This document shows, piece after piece, positions 9,556-18,887 of a stretch of 64,000 nucleotides of DNA. The position numbers were made by a program, and so were the translations under genes. The notes under the pieces were generated by a model. That model saw only the letters and a program-made list of their open reading frames with translations, was not told the origin of the DNA and searched no databases. Origin of the DNA: Andalucia godoyi (Eukaryota; Discoba; Jakobea; Jakobida; Andaluciidae). The stretch spans positions 28,854 to 92,853 of the forward strand of contig VRVR01000032.1 in assembly GCA_009859145.1 (NCBI GenBank). The letters are read 5' to 3'. The stretch's first letter is position 1, and each line of letters starts with the position of its first letter.

Positions 9556-10153
9556 GATTCCTATATACGCTTTTGTGGATCGAACAGGCCAACAAGAAAC
9601 GAAAAAGAAGAAAGAAGAAAAAAGAAAACCAAAAGGGGGAAAAGCTGTGGCAAAAAATATGAGGAAAGACTGACGATAGAAATTTGGCAAGAAGGAGACG
9701 AGTAGCATAAACTAGGGTTTCGAAAAGAACGACAAGAAGCAGGTAAAAAGTGGATAAGAAAAAAAAAAGTCCGGAACTCTGCACATGAGAAAAGACGAGG
9801 CTAGGGTTACGACGATTGAGCACGCACCACACCTCTTCCTAATCAAAGTCGAGGTTTGTTGCGCTAATGAGGGACAAAAAAAAATTGGCAGGCTCGAACT
9901 GCCGGACCTTTGTCCTTGCAGACCGGATAACGGAGCCGGAGATTTTTTCCTAAGCTGGACAACGACGCCCCGACGGTTGTGTGCTGATTCGTCTCGGTGG
10001 TCAAAAATAACAACAACAACAATAACGCTCAGCATGCTTTTTCCTTTAGCCGAGGGAGTGACTGCTGAGTGCGTTTTTGATTCCAAGCAGGAAAAAAAAA
10101 GACACCTCTGTCGTCAAAGCGAAAGAAGAAAAAAAGAAGAAGAAGGGAAAAGC
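9556..10153. other. Intergenic region, 598 bp
   Basis: A divergent gap between RPL35 and a small membrane protein gene. It contains a tRNA-like element (9876-9950). The rest is A-rich with no recognised feature. Confidence 0.4.
9876..9950 (-). ncRNA. tRNA-like / Pol III element, possible tRNA remnant
   Basis: On the minus strand there is a perfect T arm (stem GGCAG/CTGCC, loop TTCGAGC; plus coordinates 9887-9903) that matches a Pol III B box. A hairpin GGAC-AAAG-GTCC precedes it, where a long variable arm would lie, and an oligo-T run of 9 follows directly (plus 9876-9884). I could not fold a normal anticodon arm, D arm or GC-containing acceptor stem, so a functional tRNA is not supported. 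It may be a decayed tRNA, a tRNA with an unusual intron, or another Pol III RNA. Confidence 0.3.
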
Positions 10154-10468
10154 ATGGGGCTGTTCAAGGTGTTGTTTTTGTCGTCTGCTGCAGTTGGAAC
10201 CGTGTTTGCAATCGATGTTTCGTGGCGAGTGTATGATCAGTATGGCCGAGCGCATCTTACGCCATCCGAGTACGCGGAAAAGTTTTCAAGGATTTCTTCG
10301 GAGCGATGGGACCATATTTCGTCGCTGCTGAAAAAGGAAGCAGAGGTCGTTGCAGACCAAGGAAAGACCGTCGCCATGCATGCAAAGGACGTGGCCGTGG
10401 AAAAGGAGCACATTCTGGAACAAAAAGCAAAGGAGTCCTTTGAGAAATGGACTTCCAGAAGACAATGA
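10154..10468 (+). CDS. Small single-pass membrane protein, unknown
   Basis: A 104-residue protein. Residues 3-22 form one hydrophobic segment (LFKVLFLSSAAVGTVFAIDV), followed by a soluble, charged, helical remainder rich in Ala, Lys and Glu. The small size, N-terminal anchor and amphipathic helix recall small mitochondrial inner-membrane or MICOS-type subunits, but I see no specific signature. The start is the first ATG after a purine-rich leader. Confidence 0.65.
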   Translation: MGLFKVLFLSSAAVGTVFAIDVSWRVYDQYGRAHLTPSEYAEKFSRISSERWDHISSLLKKEAEVVADQGKTVAMHAKDVAVEKEHILEQKAKESFEKWTSRRQ

Positions 10469-11051
10469 TTCTCTTCTTTAGCACGTATTATGTGTGAAAT
10501 TGTATAAAAGATGCAGCCAAAAGTCTTTTCTCAGAGTATTGAATCCATAAAATGCTGAATAAGCACATGATGGTGAGTTCTTGGCGCCGCTCTCGCCCGC
10601 CGCTCTTTTCGGTTTTTTGCAGAACTCGCTAGCAGGTGGAATACGAAAAGGAAGGAAAGCCAGCACATGCTTGCACGGAAGTACTGCTCACGCTTCTCTT
10701 GGTCAAATAGATGCTGATGCTGTATTAACAATTAAACATTTTCGATTGCGACTAGTTGTGGAGAGTGTGCCCAAAAAAACCGACAACGGACGGTGGGTTC
10801 GACGGGAGTATCCGAATTCTTCTTCTTTCTGTTACTATGTGTGCGTTGCGCTTTCTTCAGGAAAAGGATATTTATTTTTTAATTAAAAAAAAGAGACAGG
10901 AGAAATAGGGCGCATGAGACGGGAACAGCAAAGGAGGAAGGGCCGGCGAGAGAGGTCAAGAAAACAGGGACCACAAGAAGAAGAAGAAGAAGAAGACGAA
11001 GAAGAAGAAAGAAAGAAAGGCTGTGTGGAATCATAGAGGGAAAACCATCGG
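10469..11051. other. Intergenic region, 583 bp
   Basis: A convergent gap ending in a purine-rich (GAA)n-like stretch at about 10975-11020. No gene or repeat family was recognised. Confidence 0.4.
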
Positions 11052-11723
11052 CTAACAACATCCACTCTTCTTTTGGGATTGCTTGTTCTGCGCGCCGCCC
11101 TGCTGCCCACTCTGTCCGCTCGATCCGAGGCTGACAACGTTTCCTGACTTGACGCCGCCCTGTGCAGCATCTGCGTGTCGCTCGAGAATGCGGCTGACGA
11201 GCGTCTGCATTGCCGTGTCGATATTCGAGTTGTTCTTTGCCGAGGTCTCGAACCATCCGACGAAACCGAGTTCCTGACACAGCGCATCCATTTCGGCAGC
11301 AGGTCTTGAAACAGAAGCCGGAAGATCGCTCTTATTTCCAATCAGGATGCATGGAATCGGTCTTCCATCATTCATCAGGACCTTTTCATCAATGTCCTTC
11401 TTCCAGCGTCGAACCGAGTCCAGTGTCTGGTTCCGGGACATATCATATACAACAACACCGCCAACAGCCTCCTTGTAAAAGACCCGGGTCATGTTCCCAA
11501 AACGCTCCTGGCCCGCAATATCCCAAAGCTGCAGACGCACAACCATGTCATCGTCCCATTGAAGAGCCTTCAGCGAAAAGTCCACTCCAATCGTTGCCTT
11601 GTAATGCGTACTGAACACATCGTGCACATACCGCTTGATGATGGACGACTTGCCCGTCGCCACATCTCCAGTCACAATCACTTTAAACAGCCGCTCGCGA
11701 CGCTTGTTCATCGAAGAAGCCAT
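11052..11723 (-). CDS. RAB32: Rab GTPase of the Rab32/38 group
   Basis: A 223-residue small GTPase. G1 is GDVATGKS (residues 19-26), followed by KRYVHDVFSTHYKATIGVDF with the switch I Thr. G3 is DIAGQERFGNMTR, with Ile in place of the usual Thr of DTAGQ, typical of Rab32/38/LRO Rabs. G4 is NKSD and G5 is ETSAK. It ends in CC for double geranylgeranylation. Rab32-group proteins act on lysosome-related organelles, mitochondria-ER contacts and autophagy. The match to Rab32 over residues 14-110 is strong. A Gly/Ser/Gln-rich hypervariable tail precedes the CC. Confidence 0.92.
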   Translation of the reverse strand: MASSMNKRRERLFKVIVTGDVATGKSSIIKRYVHDVFSTHYKATIGVDFSLKALQWDDDMVVRLQLWDIAGQERFGNMTRVFYKEAVGGVVVYDMSRNQTLDSVRRWKKDIDEKVLMNDGRPIPCILIGNKSDLPASVSRPAAEMDALCQELGFVGWFETSAKNNSNIDTAMQTLVSRILERHADAAQGGVKSGNVVSLGSSGQSGQQGGAQNKQSQKKSGCC

Positions 11724-12531
11724 GTTGTTCCTCTTTCTTTGTTATCTTTTTAAAACCTTTTCCTATTATTACTATTACTATTATTATTATTTTTAAATCC
11801 CCCTTCACAACTCTCCCTTTCTTTTCTGGCGTGTTCCGCTTTGAACGTCAGCAATTGATCAACAAGAGCGAGAAGAGATGCTGTTTGAAGAGGAAAATGA
11901 AAAAATAAAAATAAAAAATGGAGTGAAAGTGTGAAATGAGAAAAGGAAAGCCAAATCGAAATATTAAATAAATAAAAAAACCAGAAACCCTCTGCGGAAC
12001 TGTCCTTTCTGTCGAACTCGGCATTCAAACATGCACACACACACACACACACTCTCTCTCTCTCTCTTTCTGTCGGGCTTTTGGTTTTGTTTCTATTAAA
12101 TATATATTTCTTTTTACAGAACGGACAAGCTGTGTCTTGCAGATTCACTTGACATATTTTTTTTTTCCTGATTCCCTCGCCTTGCGATCTGTTTTCAAGT
12201 GATCCTGGTTCCTTCAGCCTTGACAACAGGCAGCACATTGCCGCCTTGCCTCTCTGCTTTCTTGTTTATTGTGTGCAGATCACCGAGCGCTCCCCCTCTT
12301 TTTTAAAATAAATCATTAATAAATGAAAACTGGCAGTATTGTGGTGGCGGTGATGGTATGACATGCCATCCAGCCTTTTTATTAATAAAAAAAAGGATAT
12401 CTTGAAGATTGCACGCAGGTCCTCCGTTCCATTCACGGTTTTCCTTCTCCGCTCGCGTTCTTTGTTTTCATTTGTTATTTATTTTATTGAATTTTTTAAT
12501 TATTTTTTATTGGCATGCAATTGAAAAACAA
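11724..12531. other. Intergenic region, 808 bp
   Basis: Lies between the Rab32 start and the MOB1 3' end, both on the minus strand. It holds a (CA)n-(CT)n tract at 12033-12068 and AT-rich DNA. A 162-codon frame on the minus strand is pyrimidine-driven low complexity and not a credible gene. Confidence 0.45.
12033..12068. repeat. (CA)10-(CT)8 compound microsatellite
   Basis: Contiguous CA then CT dinucleotides, about 310 bp upstream of the Rab32 start. Confidence 0.9.
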
Positions 12532-13188
12532 TTAGAGAGCGTCTGCATATCGGTCGCCGAGGAGGTTGATGATGACTTCCTTCATCGGGGCGAGTTCCTT
12601 CTTTTCGATAAGGTCAAACTCAAAAACGAACAAAACAAAGTGTTTGAAGCACGTATTGAGATGTGCCTCCTCGCCGAGCGCCTGGATGCGCTGGAAGTGA
12701 GAGTAGTAGATGTGCGCATAGACACGGAAGAGTCTTTTGAACACGTTACGCACAATCGATACAAAGTCCTTTGGGAACTTTCCTGCCTGCGATGGGAATG
12801 TCTTTTCGTCATTGATCAGATCCTCGATCCATTGCATCAGCAGCTGGACGTACTCGGACGCAGCAACCCGCGTTGGCTTCTTGTACGTCACTCCGTCTGC
12901 CCAAAGATACTCGTACTTTGACCCCGCAGACATTGTAGGACACTCGGTTGAATTGCAGTACTCCGTAATGGATCCATAAAGAAGGTTCGTTGTATTGTAG
13001 AAATCAAGAGTGTTCACTGCAAGCCACTCCTGCTGGTCTTCTCCCGGCGGAAGCACAACCGCTGCACGCAGATCTCCGGACCCAAGCGTGTCCTTTGCAT
13101 GCTTGTGCAGATCATACCGCTTCGTCCCTTTTTCAATCTTCTTTTTGGGGCGGAAAGTCTTGTTCTTGTCAAATAATCGACCAAACAT
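12532..13188 (-). CDS. MOB1: MOB1 kinase activator
   Basis: A 218-residue MOB1 orthologue, full length. Conserved segments are TFRPKKKIEKGTKRYDLHKH, TLGSGDLR, EDQQEWLAVNTLDFYN, CPTMSAGSKYEYLWADG, KRLFRVYAHIYYSHF, EEAHLNTCFKHF and ELAPM. Zinc ligands fit C78, C83, H159 and H164. MOB1 binds and activates NDR/LATS kinases (Hippo, mitotic exit, cytokinesis, centrosome/basal body control). No intron lies in the coding region. The open frame continues upstream into low-complexity sequence; the ATG at 13188 gives the family N-terminus. Confidence 0.97.
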   Translation of the reverse strand: MFGRLFDKNKTFRPKKKIEKGTKRYDLHKHAKDTLGSGDLRAAVVLPPGEDQQEWLAVNTLDFYNTTNLLYGSITEYCNSTECPTMSAGSKYEYLWADGVTYKKPTRVAASEYVQLLMQWIEDLINDEKTFPSQAGKFPKDFVSIVRNVFKRLFRVYAHIYYSHFQRIQALGEEAHLNTCFKHFVLFVFEFDLIEKKELAPMKEVIINLLGDRYADAL

Positions 13189-13744
13189 CCCTGTCTCCTT
13201 CTCGTCCTCTTCACAAACACCTAGATACAAAGAAGAAAAAGAAGAGAGAGTGTGTGTGGTGGAAAGGGGGGGAGGAAGGCTAAACAAAAAATAATTATAA
13301 TAAAAACACAGACAATAAATGAATAATCGAGAAGAAAGAGAAAGAAAGAGAAAGAAAGAGAAGATAGAGAAATAGTAGAGCAAAGAGAGATCCTTTTCGG
13401 CTGGGGAAAATGTGACAGGGAAAGACACTCCGTTTCTCCCGAATGAGGGGATGACATCTGAGAGAGAGAGATTGAGATTGAGAGAGAGAGAGAGAGGTTT
13501 GACCCCATCCTATCAGCATCCAAGTAGGGTATTTTATTATTTTACAGTGGCGACACTCCCGTGTCTTGTTGCTCATGATGACGCTTGAGGCCTTGAGGCT
13601 TCTTTTTCCTTCCAGAAATCTCTTTTTTTAATTTAAATTTTAAATCTTTGAAAATCGGCGGTCATTCATTTGTTATTTGCGTGTTCGAGTCTTCGTAGAG
13701 GAGTGAGTGATCGAGTGAGTGAGTGAGTGAGTGAGGGGTGTGAA
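13189..13744. promoter_or_regulatory. Divergent MOB1 / QPRT intergenic region
   Basis: A 556-bp gap between divergent genes. It contains purine-rich tracts (about 13330-13380), GA repeats (about 13460-13497), AT-rich DNA and a (GAGT)n tract just upstream of QPRT. Confidence 0.5.
13701..13734. repeat. (GAGT)n microsatellite
   Basis: About eight GAGT/GAGTGATC units end 10 bp upstream of the QPRT ATG, so they are probably in its 5' UTR. Confidence 0.85.
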
Positions 13745-14629
13745 ATGTCGCTTGCTGAGCATTCGCCGCTGTCGAGCATTCTTCCAGCAACATTCAAGAC
13801 GCGCATTTCCGAATGGCTTTCGGACGACATGCCGTCGTTTGATGTCCAGGGCTGCATTGCGGGGCTGTCTGCGGCGTCGTTTGACTTGCTGTGCAAATCA
13901 GACCATGTGGTTGTGGCCGGCTTCCCATTCTTCAGCGCAGTGTTTGAGTTTCTAGGCTGCTCCGTGGCGTACCGCGTGCAGGAAGGCAGTGTGTGTTCAA
14001 AGGGCCAGATCATTGCCTCGGTCCATGGGCCGGCCGCACACATTCTTCGTGGGGAGCGTACGGGACTGGAGCTGATCGTCCGCAGCTCATCGCTTGCTAC
14101 TCGTGCAAAAGCATTCTCGGATTATGTGCTGAACAACCATCCGCAGTTCGCTGGCCGCATTGCTGGAACCAGAAAGACCACACCGGGGCTCAGGCTCGTG
14201 GAGAAGTATGCCCTGTTGGTGGCCGGAGTCGATACACACCGCTTGGACTTGTCGCAGATGGTAATGCTTAAGGATAACCACATCGACGTCGTGGGATCCA
14301 TTCCACGCGCTGTGGAACAGGCAAAACGGCTCGCGGGATTCGCGACAAAGATCGAGGTCGAGTGCAGAAAAGTGGAGGACGCGTTCGAGGCGTTGGAGGC
14401 CGGGGCTGATATCGTCATGTTGGATAACTTTGCGGGAGAACAGGCAAGAGTCGCTGCTTTGCAAATCAAGGATCGATTCCCGAAGGCAATCGTCGAGGTC
14501 TCGGGAGGTATCCGAACCGTCGAGGATCTGGATCGGTACGCGTTCCCCAACATTGATGTCATTTCCATGGGAACCCTGACACAGGCGGTTTACCCAGTCG
14601 ACTTTTCTCTCAAGTTCCACCGTGCATAG
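13745..14629 (+). CDS. QPRT: Quinolinate phosphoribosyltransferase (nicotinate-nucleotide pyrophosphorylase)
   Basis: A 294-residue enzyme that converts quinolinate and PRPP to nicotinate mononucleotide in de novo NAD synthesis. Signatures are GERTGLELIVRSSSLATR, the substrate-binding AGTRKTTPGLRLVEKYALL, MVMLKDNH, KIEVECRKVEDAFEAL, ADIVMLDNF, EVSGGI and NIDVISMGTLTQ, in order. The length matches the family (about 297 in human). The usual GGG before the HR motif is VAG here. The start is the first ATG after the GAGT repeat. No intron. No other NAD-pathway gene is adjacent. Confidence 0.96.
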   Translation: MSLAEHSPLSSILPATFKTRISEWLSDDMPSFDVQGCIAGLSAASFDLLCKSDHVVVAGFPFFSAVFEFLGCSVAYRVQEGSVCSKGQIIASVHGPAAHILRGERTGLELIVRSSSLATRAKAFSDYVLNNHPQFAGRIAGTRKTTPGLRLVEKYALLVAGVDTHRLDLSQMVMLKDNHIDVVGSIPRAVEQAKRLAGFATKIEVECRKVEDAFEALEAGADIVMLDNFAGEQARVAALQIKDRFPKAIVEVSGGIRTVEDLDRYAFPNIDVISMGTLTQAVYPVDFSLKFHRA

Positions 14630-14764
14630 AGGTTGCTTGTCTCTCCTAACCCCCTCCCCTCTCTTCCCAATCGCACAATTATAGGAATGCATAATAATAA
14701 AAATATGAAAAAGAATAAGCATAATAATATAAAAGCGCGGTGAAAAACGACACGGAAAATGCGT

Positions 14765-16222
14765 TCACTTGCTCGTGAAGAAGGAGTGCTGGAGGGCTTC
14801 GAAAGGACGAATGCGAGACTTTGGGTCCACGGCAAGGCATCGATCAATGAGCTGCCAGAGCAGTTGGACTGCGCGTTCTTCTTGCGCGTTTTGTTTGGTT
14901 CGGTCGACCCAGTCCACGTGAAAGCCGAGCTGCTTGGATGCATCCGCAGATGCTGCAGAGGCCGACATGGACACCGACGCTTGGCGTGCATCCAGCATGG
15001 CCCGTTTCAGAAAATCAACAATGTGAACTTGCGGCTGCGATGAGTAAGACAGCTGGCGCATTTCGACTTGGTGGGTCACAGGATCGAGAACATGGTAGAG
15101 GAAAACATCCTTCTCCGCATCAAAGTGCACCTGCCGTTGGCTCGCAGACGCCCGAGTCAGGAACTTTCTGGGAAAAGCACCCCGCGCATCCATCATGAGC
15201 TTCAGCATCTCGTTGTTCGTGGACCCCGGAAACAAGACGAACCCAGTATACATCTCAAACAACGTGCATCCGACTGCCCAAACATCCAGAGGATAGCCCA
15301 CCGGCGTGCACTCCATGATCACTTCAGGGGCTCTGTAGTACCGGGTGCCGTGGTCCACCGATATGCCGGAAGCAGTGTCGGCAAGATACAGCGCTGTTCC
15401 AAAATCCGCGAGCTTGATGCGACGCCGGTCTTCTGAAACGAGCAAATTATCCGGCTTGATGTCCCCGTGAACAATGTTAACACGCTCCAAAAGAGATAGC
15501 GCGTAGAATACCTGTCGTGCATACACTCGAACGGCATCCATGGATATCCCGACTCGCTTTCCTCCCTTGATTCCATAATCGTCGAGAATCTGACGAAGAT
15601 TCAGACTGAGCAGTTCAAACACGATGCACACATGTCCTCGATAATCGAAATGCTCCTGCATGCGGACGCAAAAGTGCCGATCGAGAGGATCCGCCACGGC
15701 CAGCTTGGACAAAACAGAGATCTCCTTTCTTCCCGAGCTGGCTATCACGTCGTTTGCGCGGAGTATCTTGAGGGCCACATCCGGTCTGTCGCCGGGATCC
15801 GGCGAATGACAAGCTGCGGAATAATGTGCAGCGTCTTTCCGACGAAACTCACTCGCTAGCACCACCTGGCCATATGCACCACGCCCGACTTCCTTGAGCA
15901 GCACAAATCGGTCATGGAACACAGACCCAGCCACTACTCTGTAGTAATGCTCGTCATCATCCCATGATCGATCGAGCGGCTCCACGCTGGGCAGTGCGTT
16001 GGATGATGCCAACGAGGTCTTGAGGACTGCATTGCTGAGCGCACGGTGCACCACCGCTGCTTTCCCAATATCCCTTGCTTTCGAGCTCTCGATGTGATCT
16101 AGCGGATGAGCATCAGCAAACATGTCATCATCATCATCATCATCACTGCCTCTCCTACCGTCGGTGCTCGAATGCGCGCTCTCAGCATTCCTAAGCTTTG
16201 GTACTTTCAGCGGTCTGTGCAT
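14765..16222 (-). CDS. PRPF4B: PRP4-type CMGC protein kinase (PRPF4B)
   Basis: 485 residues. The N-terminal about 90 residues are disordered with an Asp run; the kinase domain runs from about residue 105 to the end. It shows GRGAYGQVV, an ALKIL lysine, HGDIKPDNLL, DFGTA, TRYYRAPEVIM and a C-lobe (VWAVGCTLFEMYTGFVLFPG, then TNNEMLKLMMDARGAFP) that is specific to PRP4 kinases. PRP4 kinase phosphorylates PRP6/PRP31 during B-complex formation. The catalytic loop reads HGD instead of HRD or the family's HAD. The Asp/Met-rich N-terminus replaces the RS-rich region of animal PRP4. The open frame extends 15 codons upstream without an ATG. Confidence 0.88.
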   Translation of the reverse strand: MHRPLKVPKLRNAESAHSSTDGRRGSDDDDDDDMFADAHPLDHIESSKARDIGKAAVVHRALSNAVLKTSLASSNALPSVEPLDRSWDDDEHYYRVVAGSVFHDRFVLLKEVGRGAYGQVVLASEFRRKDAAHYSAACHSPDPGDRPDVALKILRANDVIASSGRKEISVLSKLAVADPLDRHFCVRMQEHFDYRGHVCIVFELLSLNLRQILDDYGIKGGKRVGISMDAVRVYARQVFYALSLLERVNIVHGDIKPDNLLVSEDRRRIKLADFGTALYLADTASGISVDHGTRYYRAPEVIMECTPVGYPLDVWAVGCTLFEMYTGFVLFPGSTNNEMLKLMMDARGAFPRKFLTRASASQRQVHFDAEKDVFLYHVLDPVTHQVEMRQLSYSSQPQVHIVDFLKRAMLDARQASVSMSASAASADASKQLGFHVDWVDRTKQNAQEERAVQLLWQLIDRCLAVDPKSRIRPFEALQHSFFTSK

Positions 16223-16728
16223 CTCGCCACCCACCTTTGCGCGCGTATGTGCGTGGATATGAACCACAAATTGCCAAAAAAGGGGGGGGGGGGGGGGGGG
16301 AAAGGAAGCTGGGGTAAAAAAAGAAAGAAAACAAAGGAAATAACGTTTCCGCGCTCACGAAAAATAACGAAGCAGAGAAGAAGAAAATGCAAGTGCACTT
16401 CCATTGGGAACAAAAACCAAAAACCAAAATACACCAAAATACATTCCGAGTCGTTTAATCGTTATTGAGCCCCTCGAATAGCATGAGAACAATCGCCTTC
16501 ACAGCAGACACATTCTGGAATTGAGACGCAATTGACAGACAGAGAGAGAATCTGAACAACAATGGCGGTTGAGAGGATGAAAGAGAGAAAACAAACGAAC
16601 ACACAGACAGACAAACAAAAGACAAAATCAAAATTAAAATTAAAATTAAAAAGAATTAGAAAGAATTAGAAAGAATTAGAAAGATACAGAGTGACACACG
16701 ACAAGATGCAGTGCAGCGGTCCCAGTAA
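16223..16728. other. Intergenic region, 506 bp
   Basis: Lies between two minus-strand genes. It has a 19-G run on the plus strand about 60 bp upstream of the PRP4 kinase ATG and several tandem copies of AATTAGAAAG near 16650-16683. No gene was recognised. Confidence 0.45.
16282..16300. repeat. G19 homopolymer
   Basis: Nineteen consecutive G on the plus strand (C19 on the coding strand of the kinase gene), 60 bp upstream of its ATG. The length may be imprecise because such runs are hard to sequence. Confidence 0.85.
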
Positions 16729-18045
16729 TCACACATCCAGAAGCAAGTCTGTTCGGAACGAAGAATCTGCATCGGTGACGTAGCCCATCTGGTTTGAGAG
16801 AACCCTGACGCCGGCAATCGTCCAGTCGACGTTGTGGTGGGTGTGTCCAAAGGCCCAGTACCGCAGTGGACCTGCAGCATCTGGGCCATACGCCGCCATC
16901 AGGTACCGAAGATCGGTGCAAAAGGCAGAGCGCACAGGGGATTTCATGTGCTCGGGCGGCTGCGATAGCTCCGCTGGCAAAGGCGCATGGTGAGTCAATA
17001 TAATGCATTTCCTTTCCTTGCGCTTGCATTCCAAGAGCTGCTCTTCGAGAAACTTGACAGCAGCGAAATGCAGCTGATTCGTCTCCCAGACTCGGACGGG
17101 GCGGAACGGGTCTTCTGGACTTCCGATATATTTGTAGTCGTTCAAACCCATCTGAACAGGGACCTCAGACTCTGGCGGGACATACGTCCAGAGGGTGGAT
17201 CCGATGATTGTCAGAGGCTCCGTTGGATGTTCCCACGCCTCGTTATCAAGAAAGATAAACCGTGGTTCGTCAAGACTTGCGTCATCCATTTCTGCGCCTG
17301 AATCCAATCGAGAGCCATCCATTGTATTTACATGCGAGCCATCCAGTTCAGGGCTGCTGAAGCTCCTCTGGGGGTGATGCGAAACAAGTTGTGACGAAAG
17401 TCCGTAATCTCCACCGAGCTCGTTTGCACACCCATCCGATCGAATGCTCACATTCTGCTCAGAGGACGACACAGTAGCATTCTTGAAAGACTTTTGGCGT
17501 TGCTCGAGAGAGAGCTGAAACTCAGCGCCATTCCTTCCAGCAGCGGCATTGTCTGCATTCTGAACCAGCTGGGTGTGATTCGATTGCTGCGAACCGTGAT
17601 CAATATGATGATGATGATGATGTTGTTGTGGCTGGTGGTCGGTGACGAGTCTCTGAGTCCTGGAGCGAACGAGAGACCTCTGCGTCCGTTTCTGCACAGC
17701 AAACGACTTGTTCAGATCCCGAATCAGCTCTCGTATCCTGAGCTGAGCCGACTTCATGTCCGAGTGATAGTACTCGTGGTTCCCGGCAATCAGAAAAACA
17801 CGCGAATACAAGGACCCAATTGAAAACAAGAAATGATGGAACATTTGCCAGGCAGTAGACATCATCTTGTTTGACTCGCGCGCTCCAGACTGGCTCATTG
17901 CTGGATTCATGAGGTTTGTACCAATGACTCCGATATCCCCAACCAGCATCACCGAATCAGCACCCATTGGATTTATCTGTACCGGGAAGGTCGCATTACG
18001 ACGCCAAAACTCTGTATGCACATCCGAAAAGAGCTGAAACCTCAT
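16729..18045 (-). CDS. Calcineurin-like metallophosphoesterase
   Basis: 438 residues starting MRFQLFSDVHTEFW. Metallophosphoesterase motifs appear in order: SDVHTEF (D-x-H), VGDIG, IAGNHEYYHSD, LTHHAP and FGHTHHN. These are the residues that bind two metal ions. A large Gln/His/Ser/Asn-rich insertion (about residues 130-235, including a His6 run) separates the GNH block from the second half. The substrate cannot be told from sequence; relatives include nucleotide and phosphoprotein phosphatases of bacterial and protist type. The ATG chosen is the first after a GTG-led extension of six codons. Confidence 0.9.
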   Translation of the reverse strand: MRFQLFSDVHTEFWRRNATFPVQINPMGADSVMLVGDIGVIGTNLMNPAMSQSGARESNKMMSTAWQMFHHFLFSIGSLYSRVFLIAGNHEYYHSDMKSAQLRIRELIRDLNKSFAVQKRTQRSLVRSRTQRLVTDHQPQQHHHHHHIDHGSQQSNHTQLVQNADNAAAGRNGAEFQLSLEQRQKSFKNATVSSSEQNVSIRSDGCANELGGDYGLSSQLVSHHPQRSFSSPELDGSHVNTMDGSRLDSGAEMDDASLDEPRFIFLDNEAWEHPTEPLTIIGSTLWTYVPPESEVPVQMGLNDYKYIGSPEDPFRPVRVWETNQLHFAAVKFLEEQLLECKRKERKCIILTHHAPLPAELSQPPEHMKSPVRSAFCTDLRYLMAAYGPDAAGPLRYWAFGHTHHNVDWTIAGVRVLSNQMGYVTDADSSFRTDLLLDV

Positions 18046-18132
18046 CAAAAACACGATGGCCACCAGACAAGAAACAACAACAATAAGAATAATAAAAATA
18101 AAAATATATTAACCAACCACAGCAGCCCAAAT

Positions 18133-18136
<4 letters not shown>

Positions 18137-18200
<64 letters not shown>

Positions 18201-18220
18201 GTGTGTGTGTGTGTGTGTGT
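18137..18220. repeat. (CT)31 - GC - (GT)10 microsatellite
   Basis: CT dinucleotides 18137-18198 followed by GT dinucleotides 18201-18220, starting about 92 bp upstream of the metallophosphoesterase ATG. Confidence 0.95.
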
Positions 18221-18791
18221 TTGTATGTACTAGACTCCAGGAACCGCCTGGCTTGGTATGGAAATGCAGGATGGAGTGGGAGTGACGGTGGAGGCAGCTG
18301 TGGCGGCCAACTGAACGTAACGTGCGGCGTGATGGAATAGCAAAGACGATTCAAGGGGGTGTGAGAGAAAGACGCGGATGCGAAACGGCTCTTGGGAAGG
18401 AAGAAAGGGAAGAAGGGCTTCGCATAGGAAAAGTGCATATTGCGCTTCTTTCCTTGGAATTGGGTGAGAGCTGTGAGTTGTGTGACAAGTGTCAGTCAGA
18501 CCTCACTCTCCTTCTTCCCTTGTCAATGTACTGCGCTGTACAGGCTCTTCTGTACAGATTGTGTGTGTGCGAAAAACGGGTTCAGGTCTCAAGTCTCGAG
18601 TCTCAACTTCCGAAAAAGAAAAACACGGAGACCAGCATGGGCGGCTGTAGTCGATGATCGTTAACCAGCCACCTCCTCTCTCCTCCCGCGGCTCGCACTT
18701 TCTGCATTTTCCTTTTGCAAAACTCTCGAAAAATAATAATAATAATAATAATAATACAAATAGAAAAAACAGCAAAACACTTTTGTGCAGT

Positions 18792-18793
<2 letters not shown>

Positions 18794-18859
<66 letters not shown>

Positions 18860-18879
18860 TCTCTCTCTCTCTCTCTCTC
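18794..18879. repeat. (CT)23-(CA)10-(CT)10 compound microsatellite
   Basis: Runs up to 8 bp before the ATG at 18888, so it is probably transcribed as 5' UTR. The frame of the downstream gene is open through it. Confidence 0.95.
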
Positions 18880-18887
18880 GCTCCGAC

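Larger units (their letters stand above)
18046..18887. other. Intergenic region, 842 bp, microsatellite-rich
   Basis: A divergent gap. It holds (CT)31 and (GT)10 at 18137-18220, a non-repetitive middle of about 400 bp with no recognised gene, an (AAT)n stretch near 18730, and a compound CT/CA/CT tract at 18794-18879. Confidence 0.5.

Noticed and set aside
11750-12238. 162-codon minus-strand ORF
   Set aside because: Composed of microsatellite and T-rich DNA translation (Val-Cys, Phe/Leu runs); no domain, and no ATG-supported conserved region.
12409-12921. 170-codon plus-strand ORF
   Set aside because: Antisense to the MOB1 coding region, which is strongly conserved.
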